Positions 32,511-43,965 of a stretch of 64,000 bases of DNA are shown here, piece after piece. Below the pieces are notes generated by a model. That model made no database searches and was not told the origin of the DNA. It worked only from the letters and a program-made list of their open reading frames with translations. Positions within the stretch are counted from its first letter, which is position 1, and each line of letters begins with the position of its first letter. The position numbers and the translations under genes are program-made. This stretch comes from Brachynemurus nebulosus (taxonomy: Eukaryota > Arthropoda > Insecta > Neuroptera > Myrmeleontidae). The stretch covers positions 1 through 64,000 of the forward strand of contig JAPWDM010000072.1 of NCBI GenBank assembly GCA_035578155.1, read 5' to 3'.

Positions 32511-33010
32511 TTGAGACCAAAAATGGCCCGAAGAACGAAAAAAGTTTGCATGGAGCAAAAATTTTTAATGGTCCAGTTTCTGGAGGAACATCCGGAAATG
32601 ACCCGGAAATACACACCTTACTTTACTCATGCCGACAGCCAGCGGCTGTGGCATGAAATGAAGTTAAAGTTGGAAGGGTGTGTAGATGGTGCCTAAGGAA
32701 AAACGATAGATGAGTGGCAAAAGGTGAGTTTTACAGTTTTTTAAACTGCCACAATTCACGTACATTTTAATTTTGATTATAACATTAAATTTTATTTAAC
32801 AGACGTGGTAGGATTTGAAAAAGCACACGAAAGAGAAGGCGGCGGAATATTTTACACAGCGAAACCAAACCGGAGGAGAATGTAAAATCGAGCTGAATCC
32901 GGTGGAGGAAAGAATTTTAAAATTAATTAATGAAACCACCGTCGTTGGGCACCAGGGAAGACTACTACAAATCCGGTGGAGGAAAGAATTTTAAAATTAA
33001 TTAATCAAAC
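32511..33010 (+). pseudogene. Myb/SANT-like DNA-binding protein relic with one intron
   Basis: Exon 1 encodes CMEQKFLMVQFLEEHPEMTR, then TPYFTHADSQRLWHEM. After a TAA comes KTIDEWQK. The intron runs from the donor AAG|GTGAGT near 32,723 to the acceptor ATTTAACAG|ACG near 32,803. Exon 2 continues (through a TAG) DLKKHTKEKAAEYFTQRNQT. The tryptophan spacing is that of the Myb/SANT-like domain found in PIF/Harbinger ORF2 and in host regulators derived from it. The last 60 bp are duplicated in tandem (about 32,907-32,955 and 32,971-33,019). Two in-frame stops make it a relic. It appears to be an insertion inside TE-B (about 31,890-33,190) whose ends I could not find. Confidence 0.5.
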
Positions 33011-33320
33011 CACCGTCGTTGGGCACCAGACATAGAAATTAATTAATTAATTATTTTATTAAATTCTATTATTAAATTTTACTAATACAATTCAATTAAA
33101 TTGTACTAGTAAAATATATTGTTTTGGTAATTTTGTTTTGTTTCGTTTTTTAATTAATTATATAAATTATACACTTCTCGCATAAAAACTAGGTCAATCT
33201 CTCTGCCGAGCTTTACCGGGCTTTCATGCTTTTACGGAGTGTGATTATACAGCAAATTTTTTTGAGCATTTGACAGATCCAGAAGATATCAATAATAAAA
33301 ATAAAACAGATACATATAAT

Positions 33321-34672
33321 TGTGACGGAGGCACATAGAAAACCCGGTCTCCGCTCGTGCGACCGGGCCCAGTTCGAGCGAGCGGCTGCCCGAACCAGAT
33401 AATTAATATGTGGGTTAGTTCGTGCAAGACTGGAACTCGCTCCGGGAGCCCACCATATAGGTGTCTACCGGGAAAGGAGGGGTGAAGGGGGTTGTTTTCA
33501 CGGGTTTAATCGTACCGCATGCTTCGAGGTTTCTTTTTTAAATGAAACTAAAATTATAAGTTTAATGAACCAGAATATATTGAATGTATAAGCAAATTAC
33601 TACAAATGGAAAGTTACAAATAATTTTATAATTAGATATTGTACCCCTTAACAAGTATAATAAAAGAGCGCTCAAGCAAATAAGAGACAATTGTTTAAAG
33701 CCATATTAAACGTTTTTCCCAAAAGTATATTGAACTTATAAGAAAATTACTACAAACGAAAATTACAAGTAAGTTTATAATCAGTTACTGTACCCCTTAA
33801 CTAGTATAATAAAAGAATGCCCATGAAAATAAAGCAATTATCTGAAAATATACGTTTACTCCAAAAATGTTGACAAACATAATATTATATAAAATAAAAA
33901 TTTCCCTTTTTAGTTATTGTTTGAAATAATCATTGAAAGAAAATTAAGTAAGTTAAATTTGTCAACAAAAATTAATGAAGCTACTTTTCACTACTAAAAG
34001 AAAATAAAATTAAATTTCGGCTTATGTAATTATTCGAAACTTAATCATAAAGATAATTCAAAAAGAAAAATTATACCCTTATCTAAATGTTACTAAATTA
34101 TAAGGGAAACTTATGATAACTCAAAGAAAAATGAGAAACAACTTAATTACCATTGTACGCTCACCGCTCAGACGCTAATTAGAGTTTTCTTCTGATTTGT
34201 CTCCTTTCTGTTTTTAGCTACCCCTCGGTTTCCACAATTTCTTCCACACTGCACTACACTACCATCAATTTACCCCCAAACATCTACTTGTACATCCCTT
34301 TATGATCTACACTCCCCCAAATCTCACATCTGACTCTGTTCTCGACTTCACTACTTCCAACTCTCGGTCTCAACTCCTCGTGTACATCTCTCTGGTTTTT
34401 CTTTCAATCGCGTTACTTGTGCGGTGCTGCATTTTTGCAGAATCTGCAAATTGTGCATTTCTGCATTTATGCACGTTGACTTGACGGCCAGTAGAACACA
34501 TCGCGACCTCTCTTAATTAAGATCATTAATTAGGTCGATATGCATCCCGCAAACTCCGACTGTAGTTAGATTTCTTTTTCTTAAATTAAGTAACGCGATC
34601 AGACCTAATTACACTATTGTCGATAGATGTCACCAGGTACACATATATTAATTATTAGTCCGATTTATCACA
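33321..34672 (-). repeat. 3' LTR of Gypsy 2
   Basis: 1,352 bp. It is followed on the minus strand by the TSD (TAAT on plus, 33,317-33,320). Confidence 0.93.
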
Positions 34673-34687
34673 TTGCTCCCCCCTTAG
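34673..34687 (-). other. Polypurine tract of Gypsy 2
   Basis: AAGGGGGGAGCAA on the minus strand, directly next to the 3' LTR. Confidence 0.75.
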
Positions 34688-35237
34688 TAAAAGATGAATG
34701 CTATGTTCCTAGCATTCAGCTTTTCTACTTCTGTGCTTTTTAAATCGCCCATTTAATATTTCTCATTTTTCGTGCTTAAACATCTAAATACTTAACTACA
34801 TTCGTTTAAAAAGTTCAAAAAAATAACACATTCCTAATCGCTATATAAGTGAATAAGATGTTTCCTAAAATTTTTGTTTCCATTAAATTTTCTCAAAGTA
34901 ACAGCTTTAATAAGTCTATTCTTATTTCCATCATTATTTATCTCGTAAATTCTACTTATTATTTTTAAACTCTTATGCCTCGTTTAAATTCTACTTATTA
35001 TAAGTCTTCCTTAATGTCTCTAAGCTTTAGTCCTTTACTTAATCTCTACACAAATTTTACTTAGTGTCCTTAGTTTTAGTCAATGAACTTCACTTTTCAC
35101 ACATTTCTCTTCTGTAACTACCTTGGTTCCTCAAAAATTTACTACCCCCTTAACTTCTGCTCTACCTAACTTCCCCTCACTCAGCTCTGCTTTTTTCACA
35201 CTAGCACTTCACCACTTTCACCACCACTAACTATATT
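34688..35237 (-). other. Untranslated region between env remnant and 3' LTR of Gypsy 2
   Basis: No coding sequence. T- and C-rich on the plus strand. Confidence 0.5.
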
Positions 35238-35933
35238 TCAATTTTCATCATCGTGGTAACGTAGCTGCATTATGACCTGCTGGTACGGCTGCGTCTCCTT
35301 AGGATATTCCGCTGGTTTTTCGAGCTGCTCTTCGGAACTTTCCACCTTCTTGACTTCTTGGTGCTTAAGTTTTTCTTCACTTTGCCGGGACTCTCGGTGC
35401 TTTGGTTTTACCTCACCACGTTCCACTAGATCTGCTGCTGCTCCGTTGGGTACGGATGGTTCGTTCGTACGCCCATTATGATGTGTGTGTACAAAGTACA
35501 TTGTAATGCTGTCAAACAACGCCGCCAATAGTCGGACACTCCAACCAAATATGTCATAAAGAACCATGCCATGCATCCAAGTGTCAATTACTAACTTTAA
35601 TGTTTTTCCGATAATGTACAACCCCATAAATCCCGACGTGATTGCTCCTAATGCTGTAAACCAACCCCATAAGGTACCCCACGTTGGTTTCGGCCAATTA
35701 TACATCGTTTGCTCATCGAGTAACTTATTGAAACTTGTCCCTTGTAAATCTGTCTCCGAACCTATTATACACCTCGCTATAATTCCACTGACTACTTGGC
35801 ACTCACTCGGCAATATCAAATGCGTTTGGATCTTAATCGATATCTTCGTTATCATATTTTGACAGTTGTACGCGACTATGCCCGATGTTGCTGGGATTGA
35901 AAACCATAGTACAACGACTACCACGAACTTCAT
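35238..35933 (-). CDS. Env-like membrane protein remnant of Gypsy 2 (231 aa)
   Basis: It is placed where env belongs, between pol and the 3' LTR. It starts with a signal peptide (MKFVVVVVLWFSIPATSG) followed by a short Cys-containing ectodomain. Next come a Trp-rich stretch (NWPKPTWGTLWGWFTALGAI), hydrophobic segments (about 105-125 and 140-165) and a charged tail (about 165-231). Env glycoproteins of insect Gypsy and BEL elements are usually 450 aa or more, with many cysteines. Only the two ends seem to be kept here, so most of the ectodomain has been lost by an in-frame deletion. A membrane location is likely, but fusion function is not expected. Confidence 0.6.
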   Translation of the reverse strand: MKFVVVVVLWFSIPATSGIVAYNCQNMITKISIKIQTHLILPSECQVVSGIIARCIIGSETDLQGTSFNKLLDEQTMYNWPKPTWGTLWGWFTALGAITSGFMGLYIIGKTLKLVIDTWMHGMVLYDIFGWSVRLLAALFDSITMYFVHTHHNGRTNEPSVPNGAAADLVERGEVKPKHRESRQSEEKLKHQEVKKVESSEEQLEKPAEYPKETQPYQQVIMQLRYHDDEN

Positions 35934-36205
35934 GTTTCTTACTGGTGATTTACCTGTAACAAGGCGATATCTCAGTTCCAGATTTCTCCCCCCTTCTTTT
36001 TCTAAACCAAAGTAGTTTAGATGGCGATCCCCTTAATTTAATTAGATACGTTTAGGTAAGACCCAAGGATGCTCCGGGACTGCCCCTTGACTTCTAGTAT
36101 GATATTGAGGACTCTGTGCTTCTTCTTCTTGGTTATCCGCTGTAACTAATCCTTGTAGGTCTTCTGCTTCCGCTTCTTCTTCGATTTCCGCTTCCAGTTC
36201 CGCCT

Positions 36206-39200
36206 CTAATTGCCTTTCGTTTGATAACGATCGGTACAAATCCTCCTCTTCTGAAACACTGTCTGGTGCAAAGGCTCAGGCAAATCCTCAACTGGCTCCT
36301 GCAGGGTATCTTCAAAAACTATTAAATCGTCGTTTAATGACATTTCGGCCTCTTCCATACGCTCATCTCCAGGCGGTTGATCTACTTGTATGACCTCTTC
36401 GTCTTCGTTCTCAACCGGGTTGACTACTTCTCTATCTGCTACTGGTTGTTCTGATATTTTCTCTTCTATTCGGGGTAGATACCGAATAACGTCATAAACA
36501 TCGTCTTCCAAGATCACCCGTTGTTCGGTTGGTGCCATTCTCCCGCGATTAGGTAACTCCTCTTCTTCTTCGTTTTCTTCCACTTCCTCTTCCTCCGTTT
36601 GACTCGTACTCTTACACGGTTTTAACCGATTCACATGTACTATCCCCTCTTTATGCCCGTTTATTTCCCGAATTTTATACGTCACGGGTCCCTTCTGTTC
36701 AACAATACGATACGGCCCTATCCATGGTTTTGATAACTTTTTAGATTGATTTAGTTTACTACTTGGGTCGAATAAATATACGCGATCCCCTAACTGATAT
36801 TTTACTTCTTTGGCTCTTTGGTTAAATCTTGTCACTCGTTTATCCACAGTTGTTTGCAGTCGCTCCTTCACTTTGGTGAAAACTGTATTTAAGCGTGCCA
36901 TCATCTCTGCTGCGTAGTTGACGTCGTAGTCGTAACGAACTCTCTGCGGTTTGATAATGTCATCATAGGGAAGCTCCATGTCCCTTCCATGTAGAATGAA
37001 AAAGGGAGTTTCTCCTGTAGACGAATGTACTTGATTTCTATACGCCATCAAAACGAATGGTAGCCACTCGTCCCAATCCGTCTGATATTCGTTAATGTAG
37101 TATGACAGCATATTTTTGATTTCTTTATGACTCCTTTCTATCATCCCATTTGCGCTTGGGTGATAGGGTGTAGTTTGCAACTTATGGATACCCAATGTTT
37201 TACACACTTCTTTCATGACGTTCGATGTGAAATTGGTCCCTTGATCTGTCAGTAAACTGCGTGGAACTCCGTGTCTGATGATGATATGCTTCACAAATGT
37301 CTTCGCAACAGTTTCAGCTGTTTGATCCGGTATTGGAATCGCTTCTATGTATCTCGAGAAGTAATCCTGCACCGTAAGGATATACTTATTCCCGTTCATT
37401 GTCGTCGTAAGAGGTCCCACAATGTCCATAGCAACTCTCATAAACGGACGTTCAGTTTGATGTACGTTCTGTAAAGGTGCTGGACGTGTTGGATGGGTTT
37501 TCCTTCGTGCACAGTCTTCACACTGACCACACCATTCTTTAATGTCTTTCGCTATAGACGGCCAAAAGAATCGTCTCCTTATAAACTCCAATGTCCTCTG
37601 TACCCCTTGGTGTCCCGAAAATGGACTGGCGTGAAAATCCCTAAATACCTTCTGTCGCATTGCTCGCGGTACCACTAACTGATCGTGTTCTTCCTCTCCG
37701 GCTCTCATCTTATATACCAACCCTTCTGAACTTTGGTAAAATGCTCCACCCTCACCTCTATCTATTCGGTCTTTTATTTTCTTTATTTCCTCATCCTGTT
37801 CTTGCTTCATCGCTATAACTTCGGGCTCGTAAAACGGCTCGTACTCCGGTGTAGCTTTTTGTACCACATTCACTTGTATACGTGAAAGCGCATCTGCGTT
37901 TCCATGTTGTCTTCCCGGACGGTGAATTATTTCAAAGTCATATTCTGCTAACGCTAGAGCCCATCGTGCTAGTCGTGAGTTAGGATCTCGAATTGATAAC
38001 AGCCAACGTAGCGGACGGTGATCCGTGACGATCTTAAATTTACGACCATATAAGTAGCAACGGAAATGTTTTATGCCCCAAACTACGCCTAAACACTCGC
38101 GCTCCGTGGTCGAATAATTTTGCTCTGCGCGGTTAAGTTGTTTACTCGCATATGCGATGGGACGTTCAAATCCATTTACTTCCTGTCCTAGAATAGCACC
38201 AATCGCAAATCCTGACGCATCGGTGGTTAGGATAAATTCTTTCTCGAAGCTCGGCATCTGCAGCACCGGTTCCGAACACAAAATTGATTTTAGTTTTTCG
38301 AATGACTTCTGCGCTTCTTCGTCCCAGACAAACGCCACATCCTTTTTAGTTAGCCTCGTCATTGGTCTTGCAATCTCAGCAAACTTTGGTACAAATCGGC
38401 GATAGAACCCGGCCAAGCCCAAAAATGCACGGATATCTTTTACTTTTGTAGGTGTTGGGTACTCACGTACTGCCTTCAGTTTGTTCGGATCAGGGCGAAC
38501 TTCTCCCGCAGCGATAATATGTCCCAGGTACTTGGTTTGGCGTCGTACAAATCGGCATTTTGGTGGATTCAGTCTTAGATTGGCTTTTCTTATACACTTG
38601 AACACTTCTCGGATCCTATTTATATGTTCATCTACATCATCTAGGCTGAAGATTATAACATCATCTAAGTACACCAAGCATTTAGATCCTGTAAGTCCTG
38701 CTAAGACCGTATACATCAGTCGTTGAAACGTGCTTGGAGCATTTACAATGCCAAAAGGCATTCTATTGAAATGATAATGCCCATCGGGTACACTAAACCC
38801 AGTTTTCTCTTTATCTTCAGGTGCCACTTCCACTTGCCAATACCCTTGTGCTAGATCTAAGGTCGTGAATAATGCCGCTTCTCCTAACAAATCGAACGTT
38901 CCTTGCAAATCCGGTAGTGGATAAAAATCCCTTTTCGTAATCTTATTTAAGGCTCGGAAATCCACACAAACTCGTATTTTATTTTCCCCATTTTCGGACT
39001 TTTTCGGTACTAATACAACGGGTGCTGACCACGGACTCTGCGACGGCGTAATTATCCCATCTTCCAACATTTCGTCAAGTTGTTTACTCAGTTGGGCTCG
39101 TAGTGCATAGGGTACTCTATACGGTGGTCGTGCGATAGGTGGGACATTCTCAGTTATAATGCGATGCTGTATCCCTTTTGCTACGCCAAATTTTCTTCGG

Positions 39201-41359
39201 TTTGTTAAAAATATATCCTCATATTCTTCAAATAATTGTACTAACTTTCTCCGTGAATTCTCATCTAAGTGACTCATTTCAATACATTCCTCCCAGTTGA
39301 TCTGTTCGTTTCCTCCACGATAGTCAGGTATATCTACATTTAATTGTGATTCTTCTTGATTTTCTTCAGATACTTCTATATTTTCACGTTGTACTACTAT
39401 TTCTTCTTCTTTAATTCTTCGATATTCTGCATTACTTCGATTTACTTCCCTTCTTTGTTTTCCTCTAATTCTTCGATTTACTTCTTTACTTCGGTTTACT
39501 TCATTGCTTCTATGAACTTCATTCACTTCTTTCTGTAACTTCATTTTACTTCCATTAACTTCGTTTAGTTGCGCAACTATCTCTTTTTCCTCTTGTAAAA
39601 CGTCATTAATTTCCCCAATAATCATCTTCGCTTTCAACATCACTGGTTTATTTGTAATATTCACAAACTTTACCCAAATGCTCATGTCTTCTAAAACTTT
39701 TGTTAACACTCTTGCCATCATTACACCATTTCCCATAATTACATGAGGTTCCACTACTACGTCGGTACCGGGTGGGTAATGACGTTGCATTGCTTCACAG
39801 ACGCATTCTGTACGAGCTGGAATTTCTAAGCTCTGCCAAAGCAAAACCAGGCGACGGCCATCACCCGAATTTGCAGCGACATCAATCCATGGCCGTGGAG
39901 ACGTCACTGGAGTACTTTCCAATTCAACTCGTTTTCCTGCTTGATTTCCGTTCGGCCATTCCTCAATACTAGGTTCACGGTGAACTAAGGCTTGAGTTGT
40001 TATTGTAACAATAGTTGGTCTTCCATCATCTGTCGAAGAATCAGATATCACGGAGGCTCTAGAGATGCAGCGTTCGTGCTCGACCACAATATCCGCTTTC
40101 GCAGTCGATACCGCAGGTTCCACTACTGACGACATCTCACCGGTGCCTCCCTTCATCTTCTGATTTCCTTCATGTACACCTGTTTTATCTACATCAACTT
40201 CCACGGAGTTTCCTTGTTTTTTATTTTTCTTATCTTTCCTGTTTGTTTTTCTGTTTCTCCCATTTCTTCTTTTTACAGCATCTGTTGCACTACTTTCCAC
40301 CTGAGCTTCCTTGTTTTCATCCGACTTCATATATTGGATACGATAACATTCTTCAAAACATTCACCACCATCGGTTGAATCATCCTGTACTTTATTTTTC
40401 TTATTCTTCTTATTTGCTCTTCTGTTTTTTCCATTTCTTCTTTTTCCTACGACTGCTGCACGATTTTCCACCTTGACTTCCTTATTTTCATCTGACTTCT
40501 TGTATCTGGTACGGTTACATTCTTCGAAAAATTTACCACCACCGCTTGGATCATCTTGTACTTCATCCTTCACACTAGTTATTTTATTAAAATTTGTTGT
40601 ACCCCTGTTTTTGTTAACTGTTTCCCCCTTCAAAAACTTCCGATCATCTTTACCCATAATCCCCCTATTATTTGTGTTTACTCCGCGTTTACTAACATAT
40701 GCGTGTCCTTTAAAATTTTGCTTAGCTACTACTTTATTGTCTCTACTAATACCAGAAACTTTATCACTATGTTTTAATTGTCCACTCGTTAACGTTGTTT
40801 GATTTTTACTATTACTATGCATTGGTGTCCGTTGCACTGATTTTGTTACACACTGTTCATCATACACTAGTGAATCACAATTTCGGTTAAATCCACACAT
40901 TTTTATCGCGACATTCGACAAACGTATTTCTTTCCTCTGATAATCGATTAACGTTTCGTGTTGAATAAAAAAATCACGTCCTAACAAACCGTCGGCAACT
41001 ATGCTCAGTTGCTCGTCACACACATTTGCAATAACTCCAAAATGTTTATTACCGAAATTAAAATTTACAAACACAACCCCTATACTTGAAAAAGTTTGCC
41101 CTGACACCCCTTTCAACGAAATAATATGATTTGTATCTATGAACTGTTCTGTCACTACATTCCTTTTTAATAGAGTCACTGCTGATCCAGTATCGACCAA
41201 CAACGTCACAAATTTTTCACCCACTTTTACCCTAATTACGGAAGGTTCCTCATTGGTATCATATGCAAAGGCAGTGCCAGGGACTGAAACTTCTTTTTTA
41301 TGTGAAATTATGTCGTATCCCAGTCGGCATGGGGTGCTACCGACGGGGTGTTCGCGTTT
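36206..41359 (-). CDS. pol: Pol of Gypsy 2: protease, RT, RNase H, integrase (about 1,715 codons, uninterrupted)
   Basis: Residues are counted from the GTG at 41,224. Protease: LLVDTGSAVTLL at about 8-20. A long Lys/Glu-rich spacer follows, about 190-640. Reverse transcriptase about 690-880: VCVDFRALNKI, FTTLDLAQGYW and the catalytic LVYLDDVII (YLDD at about 852-855). RNase H about 985-1,110: TTDASG, TTERECLGVVWG, VTDHRPL. Integrase: HHCC finger about 1,200-1,240 (HQGVQRTLEF, CGQCEDCARR), then the D,D,E core with AMDIVGPL (about 1,263), TDQGTNF (about 1,325) and GMIERSHKEI (about 1,362). A GPY/F-like module (WIGPYRIVEQ, about 1,500) precedes an acidic C-terminus. No stop or frameshift interrupts it. 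Translation is expected by -1 frameshifting from gag. Confidence 0.93.
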   Translation of the reverse strand, partial: KREHPVGSTPCRLGYDIISHKKEVSVPGTAFAYDTNEEPSVIRVKVGEKFVTLLVDTGSAVTLLKRNVVTEQFIDTNHIISLKGVSGQTFSSIGVVFVNFNFGNKHFGVIANVCDEQLSIVADGLLGRDFFIQHETLIDYQRKEIRLSNVAIKMCGFNRNCDSLVYDEQCVTKSVQRTPMHSNSKNQTTLTSGQLKHSDKVSGISRDNKVVAKQNFKGHAYVSKRGVNTNNRGIMGKDDRKFLKGETVNKNRGTTNFNKITSVKDEVQDDPSGGGKFFEECNRTRYKKSDENKEVKVENRAAVVGKRRNGKNRRANKKNKKNKVQDDSTDGGECFEECYRIQYMKSDENKEAQVESSATDAVKRRNGRNRKTNRKDKKNKKQGNSVEVDVDKTGVHEGNQKMKGGTGEMSSVVEPAVSTAKADIVVEHERCISRASVISDSSTDDGRPTIVTITTQALVHREPSIEEWPNGNQAGKRVELESTPVTSPRPWIDVAANSGDGRRLVLLWQSLEIPARTECVCEAMQRHYPPGTDVVVEPHVIMGNGVMMARVLTKVLEDMSIWVKFVNITNKPVMLKAKMIIGEINDVLQEEKEIVAQLNEVNGSKMKLQKEVNEVHRSNEVNRSKEVNRRIRGKQRREVNRSNAEYRRIKEEEIVVQRENIEVSEENQEESQLNVDIPDYRGGNEQINWEECIEMSHLDENSRRKLVQLFEEYEDIFLTNRRKFGVAKGIQHRIITENVPPIARPPYRVPYALRAQLSKQLDEMLEDGIITPSQSPWSAPVVLVPKKSENGENKIRVCVDFRALNKITKRDFYPLPDLQGTFDLLGEAALFTTLDLAQGYWQVEVAPEDKEKTGFSVPDGHYHFNRMPFGIVNAPSTFQRLMYTVLAGLTGSKCLVYLDDVIIFSLDDVDEHINRIREVFKCIRKANLRLNPPKCRFVRRQTKYLGHIIAAGEVRPDPNKLKAVREYPTPTKVKDIRAFLGLAGFYRRFVPKFAEIARPMTRLTKKDVAFVWDEEAQKSFEKLKSILCSEPVLQMPSFEKEFILTTDASGFAIGAILGQEVNGFERPIAYASKQLNRAEQNYSTTERECLGVVWGIKHFRCYLYGRKFKIVTDHRPLRWLLSIRDPNSRLARWALALAEYDFEIIHRPGRQHGNADALSRIQVNVVQKATPEYEPFYEPEVIAMKQEQDEEIKKIKDRIDRGEGGAFYQSSEGLVYKMRAGEEEHDQLVVPRAMRQKVFRDFHASPFSGHQGVQRTLEFIRRRFFWPSIAKDIKEWCGQCEDCARRKTHPTRPAPLQNVHQTERPFMRVAMDIVGPLTTTMNGNKYILTVQDYFSRYIEAIPIPDQTAETVAKTFVKHIIIRHGVPRSLLTDQGTNFTSNVMKEVCKTLGIHKLQTTPYHPSANGMIERSHKEIKNMLSYYINEYQTDWDEWLPFVLMAYRNQVHSSTGETPFFILHGRDMELPYDDIIKPQRVRYDYDVNYAAEMMARLNTVFTKVKERLQTTVDKRVTRFNQRAKEVKYQLGDRVYLFDPSSKLNQSKKLSKPWIGPYRIVEQKGPVTYKIREINGHKEGIVHVNRLKPCKSTSQTEEEEVEENEEEEELPNRGRMAPTEQRVILEDDVYDVIRYLPRIEEKISEQPVADREVVNPVENEDEEVIQVDQPPGDERMEEAEMSLNDDLIVFEDTLQEPVEDLPEPLHQTVFQKRRICTDRYQTKGN

Positions 41360-42441
41360 AAAGGACCCGCATCTACTGTACTACGATTATCGCTAACTCC
41401 CCAATTTGATCGCTGTCTGCCCCTATAACTCTGTCGTGAATTTCGTCCGTTCGTCCGATTTCCAAAATTTCTATACTCGCGTCTACCTCCATTTTGTCTG
41501 TTAATTTCCGGGGACGGTGCCCCAACTCCCCTATTACATTCTCGCGCATAATGTCCATTACCGTCACATCTACGACACCTAACTGGATTCGGACATTGTC
41601 GAGCAAAATGTCCTTGATCGTTACATCGATAACAACGAAGCCCTTCGCGATGCGACTGTGGAGACCGGCTTCCCCTACTCCACTCTGTAGGTGAAAATGT
41701 AACTGTCTTAGTTTGTTTTTCACGACCGTCAGGTCCGTCTGTCACAGCTATTTCTACCTCATTAATCCGCCGAATAGATTCTTGTAAAGTTTGCTGATTT
41801 ATTTCTTCCTTAATTGCAATTTCTACCGCACTATTTAAAGTTAGTACCGGCTCTAACATCATTGCTAATCCCACATTTCTCAATAATTCCGGTCGTTACC
41901 CCGCCTTAAATCGCGTTAATAATAAATCTTCAATAATTTCGCGTTCAATTATTCTTCGGCTTTTGGACGCTCCGGCTCGTTGTTCTAATGCCTGACTTCC
42001 TGCTAACTTTAACCGAGTTAAAAATTGCCTTACACTTTCTTTTGGTTTTTGCCTAATATTACTAAGTACTTCAAAGCCTGAAGAGCGAGCTGGCGCAAAA
42101 TTTTGTATTAATTGTGCTTTTAATTCCCGATAACTTGTCGTCGGTGATTTAAAAGATTCTTCCCCTTTATAAAATTCGTAGGCGTCTCCCGTTAGTTTAC
42201 ATTTTACCATTTTTAATAACTGATCGTCGGTTAAATTTTCTAATGCGGCCCGTAATTCTAAACGTTCAAAATATTCAATAACATTTTCTTCTCCCGAAAA
42301 ACTAGCTGTTGCGTTCGCGAAACTACCCAACCTTCCGATTTCGACATGCTGAATTATTGGTTTTGGTTCACTAGTACTCGCAACAGGTACTGTCGGCATA
42401 GCGGGTGCAGACGGTATTATTGGTGAATCGTCGTCACTCAT
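41308..42441 (-). CDS. gag: Gag of Gypsy 2, one in-frame stop
   Basis: It starts at ATG 42,441. The capsid part has FSGEENVIEYFERLELRAA and CKLTGDAYEFYKGEE, then FLTRLKLAGSQALEQRAG. The frame meets TAA at 41,896-41,898 and continues open in the same frame. It contains two CCHC knuckles, CYRCNDQGHFARQC and CRRCDGNGHYAREC (about 41,560-41,650), and an Arg/Asn-rich tail, and ends at 41,308. The stop splits capsid from nucleocapsid. It could be a point mutation, a suppressible stop or a sequence error. gag overlaps pol by about 60 nt, with a slippery heptamer in the overlap. Confidence 0.85.
41356..41362 (-). promoter_or_regulatory. -1 ribosomal frameshift site at the gag/pol overlap
   Basis: On the minus strand the heptamer T TTA AAC is read in the gag frame (CCT TTA AAC). 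It is the classical X XXY YYZ slippery sequence TTTAAAC. After a -1 slip the frame TTT AAA CGC is open through the whole pol gene. The pol frame is closed upstream by a TAG about 20 nt before the heptamer, so the slip must occur here, within the overlap, if pol is made as a fusion. Whether a pseudoknot follows was not tested. Confidence 0.7.
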
Positions 42442-43940
42442 CGTGATAAATTACAACACAAATTTTTAACAAAATAAATCAAAACACAAAAATTATCAGA
42501 AAAATTTTTTTTTATTAAAATTAAGGATGGTATAGGGTTAGGTACTCACAATAACCAAAATAGGGTATAAATAAAACACAACTCAAAATTTTATAAATAT
42601 TAATTTTTAATTTTACAAAACCCTGTTAAAATTGATTTATTTATTTCTTCTAATTAAATACTTTAGCTGAAAAAAAAGAAAAAAAAAATATTTTTCTTCT
42701 AGGTATATTAAATTTAGAAAATTGTGATAGTAAATGAAACATACAACAGAATTCAAAGGTTTTTTTAATCTTTATTTACTGTTGCCTACAAATATTTTTC
42801 CCTTTTCTTAATCACTCGCTGAATATTTTATTAAAATTATCGTTGATTTTTTTTCAAACTATACTGGAATATGCATACAATATTATTCGCCTAACACATT
42901 CATATACATTGCATTTGCAACGTACCTATCTACATCAATTGCGTTCACCGCTGACTGCAATAAAACACGATTATGTATGCAATAAAACTACGCGCCGTCC
43001 ACAAAATACAGTACCCTCTGTTCTTACTTTCAACTTATAATTTTTCTTCAAATAATCAATGGTGACGAATTATTATTTTTCGTTCTTACTAACACTTGAA
43101 ATTCGAATGCTATTTATTGAAAAACTAAGTATTTTCCTTACTTAAATACGACAACTACACATTTTCGTTCTAACACAAAAAGCCAAAGGTGTCCATTACT
43201 TTATGAACGGGACAGTAAAAATGCAAAAACTTATTTCATCTAGCTGAACCTTGTAATGCACACCGGAGAGACGCAAATTCAGCAAAAATATAACTAACTT
43301 GGTACGGCTTAGTACAGTTTTATAAATTTTTATAATATTTTTTCTAACGGATATTAAAAATTAATTTCTGATCAACTTATTATTTCATATTAACAAAACG
43401 CGATAAAGCCCAAAATTTTATATTTTGACTACGCTAGTATTATGGTAAAAATTAACATCTTCAGAAACTATCTATTTTCGGCCCATTTTGACTGCCTTTG
43501 ATTCTCCAAACGCCTTTTCTGGAAGATATCGAACCTACCTGTATCTTCCGTACCACTGCTAAGTAGAATTAAAGTAAAATTATAGAAATCTCGAAGCATT
43601 TACAGAACAATAACAACGAAATTAAACAACATAGACCTCTATTTAATGAAAATTGTTACTACCGCGTGCTCCAAAAGTTACGTATATTTTCTCAACATAA
43701 AAAAAAAAAAATTTTTTCCCATCTCAAACACCATATTCCTCTAATTACTATGAAACAACCCCTTCATATTACAACCTGATGCGGACCTCGAAACCACTCA
43801 AATCCATCATAATAAGCAATATATTTCATTTCACGATACTTCTACGGTAATTTTCGAAACTACCCTTATTCGACCTTTTAGGGGATGAAACTACCCTCCA
43901 CCTTTAAGGGATGAACCACCCCACACCTAAGCGATGAACT
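42442..43940 (-). other. Leader of Gypsy 2 between primer-binding site and gag
   Basis: About 1.5 kb without a supported gene. Short repeats GGGATGAA(C)TACCC lie next to the primer-binding site (about 43,880-43,950). It presumably contains packaging signals. Confidence 0.5.
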
Positions 43941-43958
43941 ACCCCACACCTGACACCA
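43941..43958 (-). other. Primer-binding site of Gypsy 2
   Basis: TGGTGTCAGGTGTGGGGT on the minus strand, 7 nt inside the 5' LTR. TGGTGTCAG is a frequent start of primer-binding sites in insect Gypsy elements. Confidence 0.65.
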
Positions 43959-43965
43959 AAATTTA

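Noticed and set aside
34302..34484. 60-codon frame with a hydrophobic segment, repeated at 44,955-45,137
   Set aside because: Both are inside the LTRs of Gypsy 2. They are the same LTR sequence, antisense to the element.
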